DNA of 6,203 nt. Origin: Acidobacteriota bacterium (GTDB taxonomy: Bacteria > Actinomycetota > Acidimicrobiia > Spongiisociales > UBA5794). Made by a program: the position numbers and the translations under genes. The stretch's first letter is position 1. Each line of letters begins with the position of its first letter. The stretch covers positions 1 to 6,203 of the forward strand of contig SMXV01000072.1 in the NCBI GenBank assembly GCA_004356175.1. Direction: 5' to 3'. Under the pieces are notes generated by a model. It saw only the letters and a program-made list of their open reading frames with translations. It did no database searches and was not told the origin of the DNA. Below, piece after piece: positions 1 to 6,028 of the stretch.

Positions 1-134
1 CTGCGATTCTGCTGGGTCTCAGCCTGAGTCTCTGCTGTCTGGGCGGAGGCTTCCGTTCCGGTGATCGCCGTTGCTGCGAACGCCCCAACTACGAGCACTC
101 CTGCTGCTGCTATCGCTGCGATGATTCTCTTCAT
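1..134 (-). CDS. Secreted or lipid-free exported protein, N-terminal part only
   Basis: This reading frame starts at ATG 134 and runs leftward off the window, so only 44 residues are visible. They form a textbook Sec signal peptide: a basic start (MKRI), then an Ala/Val/Leu/Ile-rich hydrophobic core over residues 4-24. A likely signal peptidase I site follows Ala31 (motif Ala29-Ser30-Ala31), with an alternative near residue 20. The visible mature part is polar and contains two copies of AETQ (residues 34-41), which may begin a low-complexity segment. No lipobox cysteine is seen. A strong Shine-Dalgarno AAGGAG (minus strand, 147-142) lies 7 nt before the ATG and fixes the start. The function cannot be told from this fragment; an exported or envelope protein is inferred from the signal peptide alone. 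Confidence 0.8.
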   Translation of the reverse strand, partial: MKRIIAAIAAAGVLVVGAFAATAITGTEASAQTAETQAETQQNR

Positions 135-207
135 GTTCCTTCTCCTTGGTTGAACATCTCCCTGCAAGGATGCCAACCAACCCTGTGAGCAACGTGAACC
201 CGACCTA

Positions 208-237
208 AGAATGCCATGAGAAGAAGAATCGGGTCAA
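208..237 (-). promoter_or_regulatory. Candidate sigma-70-type promoter of the exported-protein gene
   Basis: On the minus strand TTGACC (237-232) resembles a -35 box. It is followed after 18 nt by CATTCT (213-208), one base from the TATTCT form of a -10 box. Transcription would begin near 201 and give a leader of about 65 nt carrying the strong Shine-Dalgarno site at 147-142. The call rests only on consensus resemblance. Confidence 0.4.
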
Positions 238-268
238 GGGATCGTATCTCGGTCGCGGAGCGGTGCGA

Positions 269-274
269 TAGTGT
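269..274 (+). promoter_or_regulatory. Candidate -10 box for leaderless expression of the DUF1992-like gene
   Basis: TAGTGT fits the actinobacterial TANNNT -10 pattern and ends 6 nt before the ATG at 281. Transcription would then start at or next to the start codon. No Shine-Dalgarno sequence is present upstream of this ATG, and I see no good -35 box. The motif is loose and could occur by chance. Confidence 0.3.
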
Positions 275-280
275 GGACAC

Positions 281-631
281 ATGGTGTCCGGCGGCCAAGT
301 CGAAAAGCAGATCGCCGACGCAATCGCGTCCGGCAAGCTCGCGGCAACCGAGGGTGTTAGAAAACCAATAGCCAACCTGGACGCTGACCCATTGTGGTGG
401 GCGAAGTCGCTGCTCAAGCGCCAGAAGACAAGCGATGGTTTCGGAGATGCTCGGATCGCACAGGAATCGCGGTTGAGAAGCGCCATCGAAGCTGAGCTCC
501 TATCGGACGCTCGGAGGACTCTTCGCGACGTCAACTCCTTCAGTGCTGAGTGGAATGCCGGGTCGGACGCAGAACACCAGCTCCCCATCCGCAGCGAAAC
601 CTGGCTCCTCACCCAACGCGCCCCCTGCTAA
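281..631 (+). CDS. DUF1992 (DnaJC28-type conserved domain) small protein, divergent
   Basis: This is a 116-residue cytosolic protein without membrane segments. Residues 7-47 match the pattern of the DUF1992/DJC28 domain as I know it: a VEKQIADAI helix, a Gly-Lys turn, a KPIANLD segment and the family's DPLWW motif (residues 36-40), followed by a basic stretch (AKSLLKRQK). Residues 58-92 are charged and helical, as is usual after the motif. The loop that normally reads like LPGxGKP is altered here to TEGVRKP (residues 23-29), so the protein is a diverged member. The C-terminal tail (about 95-116) has no family match that I recognise. There is no J-domain. The molecular role of the family in bacteria is not established. 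The ATG at 281 lacks a Shine-Dalgarno sequence but has a TANNNT box 6 nt upstream. An antisense open frame covers the same DNA but looks like a shadow. Confidence 0.72.
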   Translation: MVSGGQVEKQIADAIASGKLAATEGVRKPIANLDADPLWWAKSLLKRQKTSDGFGDARIAQESRLRSAIEAELLSDARRTLRDVNSFSAEWNAGSDAEHQLPIRSETWLLTQRAPC

Positions 632-699
632 CTCCCTCGGTCTCCTACCACCCCATTCTGTGGGCCACCCAGCCGCCATACCTGTCCCCATACCCTGGG

Positions 700-2049
700 T
701 TACGGAACGGTGGGGAGGGTGAAACCGACGGACGTGCCGGAACTCACACTGCTGCGGGCGAAGACGGTGCCATTGTGGTCGTCGATTATCTGGGTGACGA
801 TCGACAGACCGAGGCCTGAACCTGGTTCGCTCCTCGCAGTATTTGCGCGGTAGAAGCGCTCCCATATGAACGGCAGGTCTTCGTCTGCGATTCCCGTACC
901 CGTATCGGTCACGGTGACGGTCCCGTCCTTCACCTCGATAGTGATCGGCGAGTCTGGGGGCGAAAACTTGTCTGCGTTACCGACAATGTTGGACACGGCG
1001 CGTTCAAGAGCGTTTGGTCTTCCCATGACGACGGACGGCTCAATGACGAGAACGATCTCGCGGTCGCGTCGGGTCTCGAGTCGTTCGGCAACGGCTGACA
1101 CCACATCAGCGAGGTCGACGGGGGTGACTGTCTCCTCCTCGTACCTATCGGTTGCCAGGTCAACCACTTCGGTGATGAGCGACGCGAGTTCCTCGACCTC
1201 TGCGTTGGCTGCTGCGAGCAGTGCGATGCGCGTCTCGTCATCGACCTTGTGGCGCTGGAGTACCTCGAGATTTGTCCGCAACGCCGTCAGCGGTGTGCGC
1301 AATTCATGGCCTGCGTCCCGAACCAGTCTCACCTGCTGTTGTTTTCCGGATTCAAGTTCGTCCAGAAGCAGATTGAACTCGGTCGCTAGTTTCGCCACCT
1401 CGTCATGGCCTACAACCTCGACCCGATCGAAGAACGCACGGTTGTCCGCGATAAGACCGATCGAGAGCGTGAGATCGTCAATGGGTTTGACCGCTTGGCG
1501 AGCAACAACAAGGCCGACGCCCCCGGCAACGGCTATCCCGACGAGACTGCCCACAACAAGAAGTATGGACAGGCGAGCAAGTGCGGCGTCGGCCTCTGTC
1601 AGCGGTCGAGCGATTTGAACCACGGCGCGCCCCTCACGATGCACCGTCGTGACGATTCTGAAGTGCACACCGTCAACAGAAACCGACCGCAAAGTCGATT
1701 CCTCCGAGTTCACGTACGCGGCTGGCGGCTCCGGCAACACGAGATCGTCGGGGCCAACGTGGAACACACGGCCGTCGGACAGAATCACCTGGTAGTAGGC
1801 AGAGTCGAAATCGCCACGACGAGGTGGCACAAGTCGGTTACGCGGCACGACCTCTCGACTGATGCCGAGCACCGCCAAGAACTGGGCTGAGCGCAACTCA
1901 GCGACCTCAGCTGCTCGGTCGAGCAAAGCCTCATCAATCTGGCCCATGACAGCGTTTCGTGCGCCGGAGTATGTGACCAGGGAGATCAGAATGACAGCAA
2001 CAGCAACAGCACCGGCGGAGACGAGCGCAATGCGGCCACGGATTGTCAC
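700..2049 (-). CDS. MprB-like HAMP-domain sensor histidine kinase
   Basis: This is a 449-residue inner-membrane sensor that autophosphorylates on histidine and passes the phosphate to the regulator encoded just upstream. The order is: transmembrane helix 1 (about 8-27), an extracytoplasmic sensor region (about 28-158), transmembrane helix 2 (about 160-182), HAMP linker (about 183-235), dimerisation and phospho-acceptor domain with His248 in [16 protein letters not shown], and HATPase domain. The ATPase boxes are visible: N box with Asn354 and Asn358, G1 as DTGTGI (382-387), F box around Phe394-Phe399, and G2 as GSGLGL (410-415). All key residues are present, so it should be active. The H-box wording closely resembles mycobacterial MprB. 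The GTG start at 2049-2047 overlaps the regulator's TGA by 4 nt (GTGA) with no clear Shine-Dalgarno, which points to translational coupling. The sensed signal cannot be inferred. Orthology to MprB rather than another kinase of this subgroup is not proven. Confidence 0.96.
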   Translation of the reverse strand: MTIRGRIALVSAGAVAVAVILISLVTYSGARNAVMGQIDEALLDRAAEVAELRSAQFLAVLGISREVVPRNRLVPPRRGDFDSAYYQVILSDGRVFHVGPDDLVLPEPPAAYVNSEESTLRSVSVDGVHFRIVTTVHREGRAVVQIARPLTEADAALARLSILLVVGSLVGIAVAGGVGLVVARQAVKPIDDLTLSIGLIADNRAFFDRVEVVGHDEVAKLATEFNLLLDELESGKQQQVRLVRDAGHELRTPLTALRTNLEVLQRHKVDDETRIALLAAANAEVEELASLITEVVDLATDRYEEETVTPVDLADVVSAVAERLETRRDREIVLVIEPSVVMGRPNALERAVSNIVGNADKFSPPDSPITIEVKDGTVTVTDTGTGIADEDLPFIWERFYRANTARSEPGSGLGLSIVTQIIDDHNGTVFARSSVSSGTSVGFTLPTVP

Positions 2050-2735
2050 TGTGCTGCCCGAAGAACGTATCCGACGCCCCGCACAGTTTGGACAATGCGC
2101 GGCTCACCACCAGCCTCCGTCTTGCGTCTGAGGTATCCGATGTACACGTCGAGAGAGTTCGAGGTCGTCTCAAAGTCGATGCCCCATATCTCGGCATAGA
2201 TCCGCTCTCGCGTGTGGACCACTCCCGGGGCCAACGCGAGCAGGTGAAGCAGGTCAAACTCTGTTTTGGTGAGCTCAATCTCTCTGCCGTTGCGAGTTGC
2301 AATGCGTGAAGCTGGGTCAACCACCAGATCACCAGCTTTGACAAGTGTTGATACATCACCGGAAGATCGCCGCAGCAGGGCTCGCATGCGGGCAAGCAAC
2401 TCGTCAAGCGCGAAGGGTTTGGGCATGTAGTCGTCGGCACCAGCGTCGAGTCCCTCCACTCGGTTGTCGACAGCAGTGGCCGCCGTCAGCATCAGTATGG
2501 GCACCTTGTCCCCGCGGGCCCTGATCCGCCGGCACGTCTCAAGTCCATCAAGATGAGGCATCATCACATCGAGGATGATGAGATCGAAGGTGCGATCTCG
2601 CAACAGGGACAGTGCAATGGCACCATCGCGGGCGGTCTCCACCTCGTATCCCTCAAACCCAAGCGCTCGGTCGAGCGCTTCGCGTACTGCCTGGTCATCC
2701 TCAACGAGCAGGACGGTTGCTGGTGATCCATTCAT
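2046..2735 (-). CDS. MprA-like OmpR/PhoB-family response regulator
   Basis: This is a 229-residue DNA-binding regulator, the usual length for the family. The receiver domain (about 7-120) shows the acidic pair Asp13-Asp14, phospho-acceptor Asp56 in LDVMMP, Thr84, and Lys106 in the DDYMPKPF motif. A winged-helix DNA-binding domain (about 130-226) ends in the typical [11 protein letters not shown] and [10 protein letters not shown] segments. The overall wording is close to mycobacterial MprA. The frame stays open upstream to 2900, but that extension is arginine- and cysteine-rich, unlike a receiver domain, and overlaps the neighbouring gene. I therefore start at ATG 2735, a few residues before the first receiver strand. 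There is no Shine-Dalgarno; a TANNNT box 7 nt upstream suggests a leaderless transcript. It is the first gene of an operon with the sensor kinase (4-nt overlap) and is divergent from a dehydrogenase. Repeats in the shared spacer suggest autoregulation, which is inference. Confidence 0.96.
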   Translation of the reverse strand: MNGSPATVLLVEDDQAVREALDRALGFEGYEVETARDGAIALSLLRDRTFDLIILDVMMPHLDGLETCRRIRARGDKVPILMLTAATAVDNRVEGLDAGADDYMPKPFALDELLARMRALLRRSSGDVSTLVKAGDLVVDPASRIATRNGREIELTKTEFDLLHLLALAPGVVHTRERIYAEIWGIDFETTSNSLDVYIGYLRRKTEAGGEPRIVQTVRGVGYVLRAAQ

Positions 2736-2742
2736 ATGCAAA

Positions 2743-2748
2743 AGCCTA
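2743..2748 (-). promoter_or_regulatory. Candidate -10 box of the response regulator-kinase operon
   Basis: On the minus strand TAGGCT (2748-2743) fits TANNNT and ends 7 nt before ATG 2735. This would make a leaderless or near-leaderless mRNA, consistent with the absence of a Shine-Dalgarno. With a 17-nt spacer the -35 region would fall at about 2766-2771, inside a dyad. There is no good -35 consensus. Confidence 0.4.
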
Positions 2749-2764
2749 AGCCACCGACATAAGA

Positions 2765-2781
2765 GTTCGCTAAGAACGAAC
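2765..2781. promoter_or_regulatory. Inverted repeat between divergent regulator and dehydrogenase genes
   Basis: GTTCG (2765-2769) and CGAAC (2777-2781) form a perfect 5-bp dyad with a 7-nt centre. It sits about midway in the 68-nt divergent spacer and overlaps where the -35 regions of both predicted promoters would lie (about 2766-2771 leftward, 2769-2774 rightward). A regulator-binding site is an inference; the arms are short. Confidence 0.35.
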
Positions 2782-2791
2782 GTCGCAGCTC

Positions 2792-2797
2792 TACGCT
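2792..2797 (+). promoter_or_regulatory. Candidate -10 box of the dehydrogenase gene
   Basis: TACGCT fits TANNNT and ends 6 nt before ATG 2804, which has no Shine-Dalgarno. This is the same arrangement as at 269-274 and 2743-2748, and it suggests leaderless transcription. There is no convincing -35 consensus. Confidence 0.4.
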
Positions 2798-2803
2798 CAC
2801 CCG

Positions 2804-3658
2804 ATGAATTGGACCGTAGAGAACAAGAACATACTGGTAACCGGCGGCAGCTCCGGAATCGGGCAGGCCACAGCGGCTGAACTTGCGTCGCGAGGCGCAA
2901 ACGTCACAATCACGTCAAGGGACGCAACCAGGGGAGCGAAAGCTGTCTCGTCGATTCTCAGGACAACAGGTGCACGGGTGAGTGTCGCCATACTCGACCT
3001 GGCCGACTTCGCGTCCGTCCGTGCGTTTTGCGAGAAATACACTTCCGGGACGTCCGAGCTTGCGGTCCTTGTGAACAACGCGGGTGGCATCTTCAGCTCC
3101 CGGCGTGAAACCGTTGATGGTCACGAAATGACGTTTGCGACGAACCACCTCGGACCGTTTCTTCTGACATCCCTCCTCGCGGAGACCCTGCTCGCGGCCG
3201 CACAAGCGCGGGTCGTCAACGTGTCGTCGGTGGCACATACCTCAGCGAAACAGGGCATCCTGTTCGATGACATCGCGTGGACGGATCACAAATACAAGAT
3301 GATGGATGTCTATGGCCACTCCAAGCTCGCCAATATTCTCCATGCACGCGGCATCAACGACCACTACGGCCCGAGCGTGTCGGCGTTTGCTCTCCACCCG
3401 GGTATCGTCGCCACGTCTTTCGGTGGTCGAGGAGGGTCACGACTTGTCAGGATGGTCATGAAGTTCGGCGGCCGAAGGCTTCGATCTGCAGCAGAAGGTG
3501 CCGACACGGTCGTGTGGCTTGCAACTGCCGAACACATCGGCACATCGGAAGGCATCTACTTTGCCGACCGCGCGCCGGAGTCATCAACTCGGTTCGCTCG
3601 CGATGACGAGCAGATGGAACGACTCTGGACAGTTAGCGAGCGCCTCGTTTCGAGCTGA
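2804..3658 (+). CDS. Short-chain dehydrogenase/reductase, retinol-dehydrogenase-like
   Basis: This is a 284-residue soluble Rossmann-fold oxidoreductase of the classical SDR family. It shows the cofactor motif TGGSSGIG (13-20), Arg39 after the second strand (SRD, favouring NADP(H)), Asp65 (DL), NNAG (91-94), Asn114, the catalytic serine in NVSS (139-142), the YxxxK pair Tyr170/Lys174, and the PG motif at 199-200. The catalytic set Asn-Ser-Tyr-Lys is complete. The wording around [13 protein letters not shown] and VNVSSVAH resembles the retinol-dehydrogenase/WWOX-like branch, which reduces or oxidises aldehydes, ketones or alcohols. The actual substrate cannot be told. The start at 2804 places the first strand at the normal distance from the N-terminus and has a TANNNT box 6 nt upstream rather than a Shine-Dalgarno. 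It is divergent from the response regulator (68-nt spacer) and ends 11 nt before the convergent Yip1 gene's stop. Confidence 0.95.
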   Translation: MNWTVENKNILVTGGSSGIGQATAAELASRGANVTITSRDATRGAKAVSSILRTTGARVSVAILDLADFASVRAFCEKYTSGTSELAVLVNNAGGIFSSRRETVDGHEMTFATNHLGPFLLTSLLAETLLAAAQARVVNVSSVAHTSAKQGILFDDIAWTDHKYKMMDVYGHSKLANILHARGINDHYGPSVSAFALHPGIVATSFGGRGGSRLVRMVMKFGGRRLRSAAEGADTVVWLATAEHIGTSEGIYFADRAPESSTRFARDDEQMERLWTVSERLVSS

Positions 3659-3669
3659 CTGCTTGACAA

Positions 3670-4188
3670 TCAACCAAAAGGATTCGCCCACCGGATGGCG
3701 AAGTCGAAGTCCAAGAACGTATTGACGAGGACGGCCAATCCCAACCACGCTGCCCATCCGAAGCCTGTCGTAAGAATGGCACGTCGGGTTGAGAATTCCA
3801 TGCTGACGCGGATAGCTACGACCGCGGCAAAGAGTGCCCATGCCGCACCGACAAACCCGAGCCACGGAATGACTCCAATCGCCAGCGGTGCATACGAGAA
3901 ACCGATAACACGCAACATCTCTCGGTAGTCAGCATGACCTCCGAACATCCTGACGCCGACAAGGTACGCGATTCCAGTCCAGATAAGCCACCCAACCACG
4001 CCTGTGAGCATGCCGACGACTGCCCCAAGGATCAGGCTTGCGTCTGTAGCGAACGACGCGCCGAGACCATCAAGTACATTCGCGACCACCACCACAACAA
4101 AGGCCTGGAACATAAGCGACGAATCCGATGCAACGCGGGCATAGAAGTCCTCGTCACCGAGTACTGCCCGGACGACGTTCCTAATCAC
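3670..4188 (-). CDS. Yip1-domain integral membrane protein
   Basis: This 172-residue protein is mostly hydrophobic. The N-terminal segment (MIRNVVRAVLGDEDFYARVASDSS style) followed by hydrophobic helices is the pattern of the actinobacterial Yip1-domain family. Likely membrane segments lie at about 26-46, 52-80 (long, perhaps two helices), 92-112, 113-128 and 138-158. The conserved-looking hydrophilic loop MFGGHADYREMLR (81-93) and the following GFSYAPL also fit the family. Bacterial members have no firmly established biochemical role; in eukaryotes the domain is linked to membrane trafficking, which should not be transferred here. Translation starts at GTG 4188, with AGGG (minus strand, 4198-4195) 6 nt upstream as a weak Shine-Dalgarno. 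The gene is a single unit, convergent with the dehydrogenase and divergent from the small orphan gene. The length is normal and I see no damage. Confidence 0.9.
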   Translation of the reverse strand: MIRNVVRAVLGDEDFYARVASDSSLMFQAFVVVVVANVLDGLGASFATDASLILGAVVGMLTGVVGWLIWTGIAYLVGVRMFGGHADYREMLRVIGFSYAPLAIGVIPWLGFVGAAWALFAAVVAIRVSMEFSTRRAILTTGFGWAAWLGLAVLVNTFLDFDFAIRWANPFG

Positions 4189-4208
4189 GTGAGACCCTGC
4201 ACGGCTGC

Positions 4209-4214
4209 AGTATC
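4209..4214 (-). promoter_or_regulatory. Possible -10 box of the Yip1-family gene
   Basis: On the minus strand GATACT (4214-4209) is one base from TATACT and lies about 20 nt before the GTG start, leaving room for the AGGG site in a short leader. No good -35 match lies 17 nt upstream. TATCG (4211-4215) and CGATA (4227-4231) also make a 5-bp dyad that overlaps this box. Confidence 0.25.
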
Positions 4215-4242
4215 GCCGGTGTCGACCGATACTCTTTCCAAG

Positions 4243-4261
4243 AAGATGAACTAGTCATCTT
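4243..4261. repeat. Perfect 7-bp inverted repeat in divergent spacer
   Basis: AAGATGA (4243-4249) and TCATCTT (4255-4261) are perfect inverted copies with a 5-nt centre (ACTAG). No T-run follows on either strand, so a terminator is unlikely. Its place between the divergent Yip1 and orphan-gene starts fits an operator, but this is inference. Confidence 0.5.
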
Positions 4262-4280
4262 GTACATCTAAGAACCGCCC

Positions 4281-4308
4281 TTCTCAACCCGGTGCGATGC
4301 GATACGTT
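4281..4308 (+). promoter_or_regulatory. Candidate promoter of the 92-residue orphan gene
   Basis: TTCTCA (4281-4286) could serve as a weak -35 box and TACGTT (4303-4308), of the TANNNT form, as a -10 box, with 16 nt between. Transcription from about 4315 would give a leader of some 39 nt holding the AGGAG site at 4342-4346. An overlapping TTATAT at 4307-4312 is an alternative -10. Confidence 0.3.
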
Positions 4309-4353
4309 ATATGCGGACACGGGGTTTTGGAAGGTTGATACAGGAGCATTCGT

Positions 4354-4632
4354 ATGCAATCCACACAGCAGCCAGATCCACTCGCAGGAGAGAGTCCGAA
4401 CGGGGAACTCGCCGAAGTAATCACGTTTCCGACGGCGAAGATTCCGCCGGACGACATCGATTCGTTCTACCAGAGACGGGCAGGGAACCTTCCGCGCCTT
4501 CACACAGAAGGGTCAGTCGCCGTCAGTCGAGGTACTCTTCCGAGTCCCGTCGCGCCAGAGCCGGAGAACCCCTTGACGAAACTGAGAGAGATCATGAGGG
4601 TCAATCGGCCGTCGTGGCTGCCGCAGAGATAA
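4354..4632 (+). CDS. Small orphan protein of unknown function, 92 residues
   Basis: I do not recognise a family. The start is well supported: AGGAG (4342-4346) stands 7 nt before ATG 4354. Codon use resembles the neighbouring genes, with third positions rich in G/C. The protein is soluble, without signal peptide, membrane helix or cysteine, and Pro-rich (13 of 92). Its likely parts are a polar, probably disordered N-terminus, a more ordered acidic/aromatic centre (TFPTAKIPPDDIDSFYQRR, residues 24-42), a Pro-rich linker (about 63-74), and a basic amphipathic C-terminus (LTKLREIMRVNRPSWLPQR). The last 32 bp overlap, tail to tail, the end of the M20 peptidase gene. A longer Arg/Ser-rich frame at 4311-4745 on the same strand lacks a ribosome site and looks like a shadow. 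A short adaptor or regulatory protein is possible but not shown. Confidence 0.7.
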   Translation: MQSTQQPDPLAGESPNGELAEVITFPTAKIPPDDIDSFYQRRAGNLPRLHTEGSVAVSRGTLPSPVAPEPENPLTKLREIMRVNRPSWLPQR

Positions 4633-6001
4633 GGCGCACGAAGAACGACACAGCCCTCTGGGCATCCTTGACGTTCACGAATTCGTTTGTGGCGTGCACT
4701 CCAGCAATAGCTTCGCTGTCAACTTCAAATGGCGCGAACCGGTAGACACCAGCCGAGAATTCCTCAAAATAGCGCGCGTCTGCGGCCCCGACCACAACCC
4801 ATGGTGAAATTATCGCATTGGGAAATATGCTGCCGATGACACCGGTCACAACACGCCAGCCGTCCGACTCAGTGGAAGACAGGGCACTCGGTTCCCATGA
4901 CACATCCTGGTCCACCTCAATGTGTACGTCCGGCCCGACAACTGACCTGATGTGGGATGTGACACTCGCAATCGTGTCGCCGGGGATAATCCTCACGTTC
5001 ACATGGGCGGAAGCCAACTGAGGAATCACGTTGATCTTCTCTCCTCCGCTCATAACGGTAGGAACCATTGTTGTACGCTGCAATGCGTTCATGAGATTGT
5101 CTCTGGCGAAGACCCGTGTGAGGATGGGTGCCGCCATCTCTGGTCGACCGGCGAGTCTCCCTGCAACACCAGACATCGAACCTGAGAGGGCTCGCAACAT
5201 CGGTGCCATGGTTCCAATGCGTGGTTTCATGGGGCTGCGATCAAGTTTCGCGACTGCATCTGCAATCTGGACGAGCGGAGTGTCTCTTGGTGGAATCGAC
5301 GAGTGCCCTCCCTCGCCTTCGGCCGTGAGTGTCACGTCCATATAGCCCTTCTCCGCGATACCTACCAGCGCGACTGGCGAATCGACGGCGGTGATTATCC
5401 CGACCACAACCGACCCACCTTCGTCCACCACGAACCATGGTCGCACCCCGCGCTCTTCGAGTTCTCGCGCGATCACCTTGGCACCTTTGTGGCCGCCAAC
5501 CTCCTCATCGTGCCCCAGCACGACGAGGACGGTGCGCTCGATTTGAACATCGCGTTCGAGCATGTATTCGACTGCTTCGAGAATTGCAATGAGTGAACCT
5601 TTGCAATCCAGTGCGCCGCGTCCATATATTCGGCCGTCAGCAACTGCGCCAGAGAACGGTGGAACGGTCCAGTCGCTCTCTGTGCCTGCTTCGACGGGTA
5701 CGACGTCCTGGTGGGCCATCAGCACGATCGGATCAAGATCGTCCTTGGTACCTCTCCATGTCAGGAGAACCCCGTGTCTGTTGAAGGTCTCACGCTCAAG
5801 ATGTTGGTGAACAAGCGGGAAGCGCTGCACAAGGACCTTGGCCATTTCGTCGAACGTGGTCTCGTCGTAGGTTCCGTCGTCGTTGACCACGGTTGCACAC
5901 CGAATGACCTGCTGTAGTGACTCAACGAAACGAGAAGGGTCATAGTCGTCCACAAGATCCGCGCGAACCGGCTGTATTTCGCTCGCCCTTGCTTGCGCCA
6001 T
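4601..6001 (-). CDS. M20-family metallo-hydrolase, Cps1/PM20D1-like carboxypeptidase
   Basis: This 466-residue protein is a two-zinc hydrolase of the M20 clan that cleaves peptide or N-acyl amino-acid amide bonds. Visible ligands and catalytic residues are His97 and Asp99 (MAHQDVVP), bridging Asp132 in GRGALDCKG, catalytic Glu166 and ligand Glu167 in HDEEVGG, Asp193 (VVDEGG), and the C-terminal His436 in GVHATNEF. The lid/dimerisation domain (about 213-365) carries GGHSS with His233. All metal and catalytic positions are present. The DCK after the bridging Asp and the HxxNE ending resemble yeast Cps1 and animal PM20D1. Members of that branch act as vacuolar carboxypeptidase or N-acyl amino-acid synthase/hydrolase; the substrate here is unknown. 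No signal peptide is seen, so it is probably cytosolic. The start at ATG 6001 is supported by an AGGGAG-type Shine-Dalgarno about 8 nt upstream. The 3' end overlaps the orphan gene by 32 bp. Confidence 0.95.
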   Translation of the reverse strand: MAQARASEIQPVRADLVDDYDPSRFVESLQQVIRCATVVNDDGTYDETTFDEMAKVLVQRFPLVHQHLERETFNRHGVLLTWRGTKDDLDPIVLMAHQDVVPVEAGTESDWTVPPFSGAVADGRIYGRGALDCKGSLIAILEAVEYMLERDVQIERTVLVVLGHDEEVGGHKGAKVIARELEERGVRPWFVVDEGGSVVVGIITAVDSPVALVGIAEKGYMDVTLTAEGEGGHSSIPPRDTPLVQIADAVAKLDRSPMKPRIGTMAPMLRALSGSMSGVAGRLAGRPEMAAPILTRVFARDNLMNALQRTTMVPTVMSGGEKINVIPQLASAHVNVRIIPGDTIASVTSHIRSVVGPDVHIEVDQDVSWEPSALSSTESDGWRVVTGVIGSIFPNAIISPWVVVGAADARYFEEFSAGVYRFAPFEVDSEAIAGVHATNEFVNVKDAQRAVSFFVRLISAAATTAD

Positions 6002-6028
6002 CTGCCACTCCCTTTGTCGACATATTCA

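Noticed and set aside
205..612. Minus-strand frame of 135 codons opposite the DUF1992-like gene
   Set aside because: Its Ser/Arg-rich composition and lack of any motif mark it as a shadow. The plus-strand frame shows a recognisable domain.
658..672. Possible terminator hairpin between the convergent DUF1992-like and kinase genes
   Set aside because: Only four or five pairs with a tiny loop or bulge and no T-run on either side. The 68-nt spacer shows no convincing terminator.
500..865. Minus-strand frame across the end of the sensor kinase
   Set aside because: Arg/Pro/Gly-rich without motifs; it overlaps the kinase ATPase domain in another frame.
866..1618. Long plus-strand open frame (250 codons) opposite the sensor kinase
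   Set aside because: The translation is a Ser/Arg/Thr-rich low-complexity string, typical of the antisense frame of a GC-rich gene. The opposite strand encodes a complete histidine kinase.
2736..2900. Upstream extension of the response regulator frame by 55 codons
   Set aside because: The extension is Arg-, Cys- and Ser-rich, overlaps the start of the dehydrogenase gene, and is not part of the receiver domain, which begins just after ATG 2735.
4311..4745. Plus-strand frame of 144 codons overlapping the orphan gene
   Set aside because: It is Arg/Ser/Glu-rich, has no Shine-Dalgarno, and runs deep into the M20 peptidase gene. The 4354 frame has the ribosome site and the better codon use.
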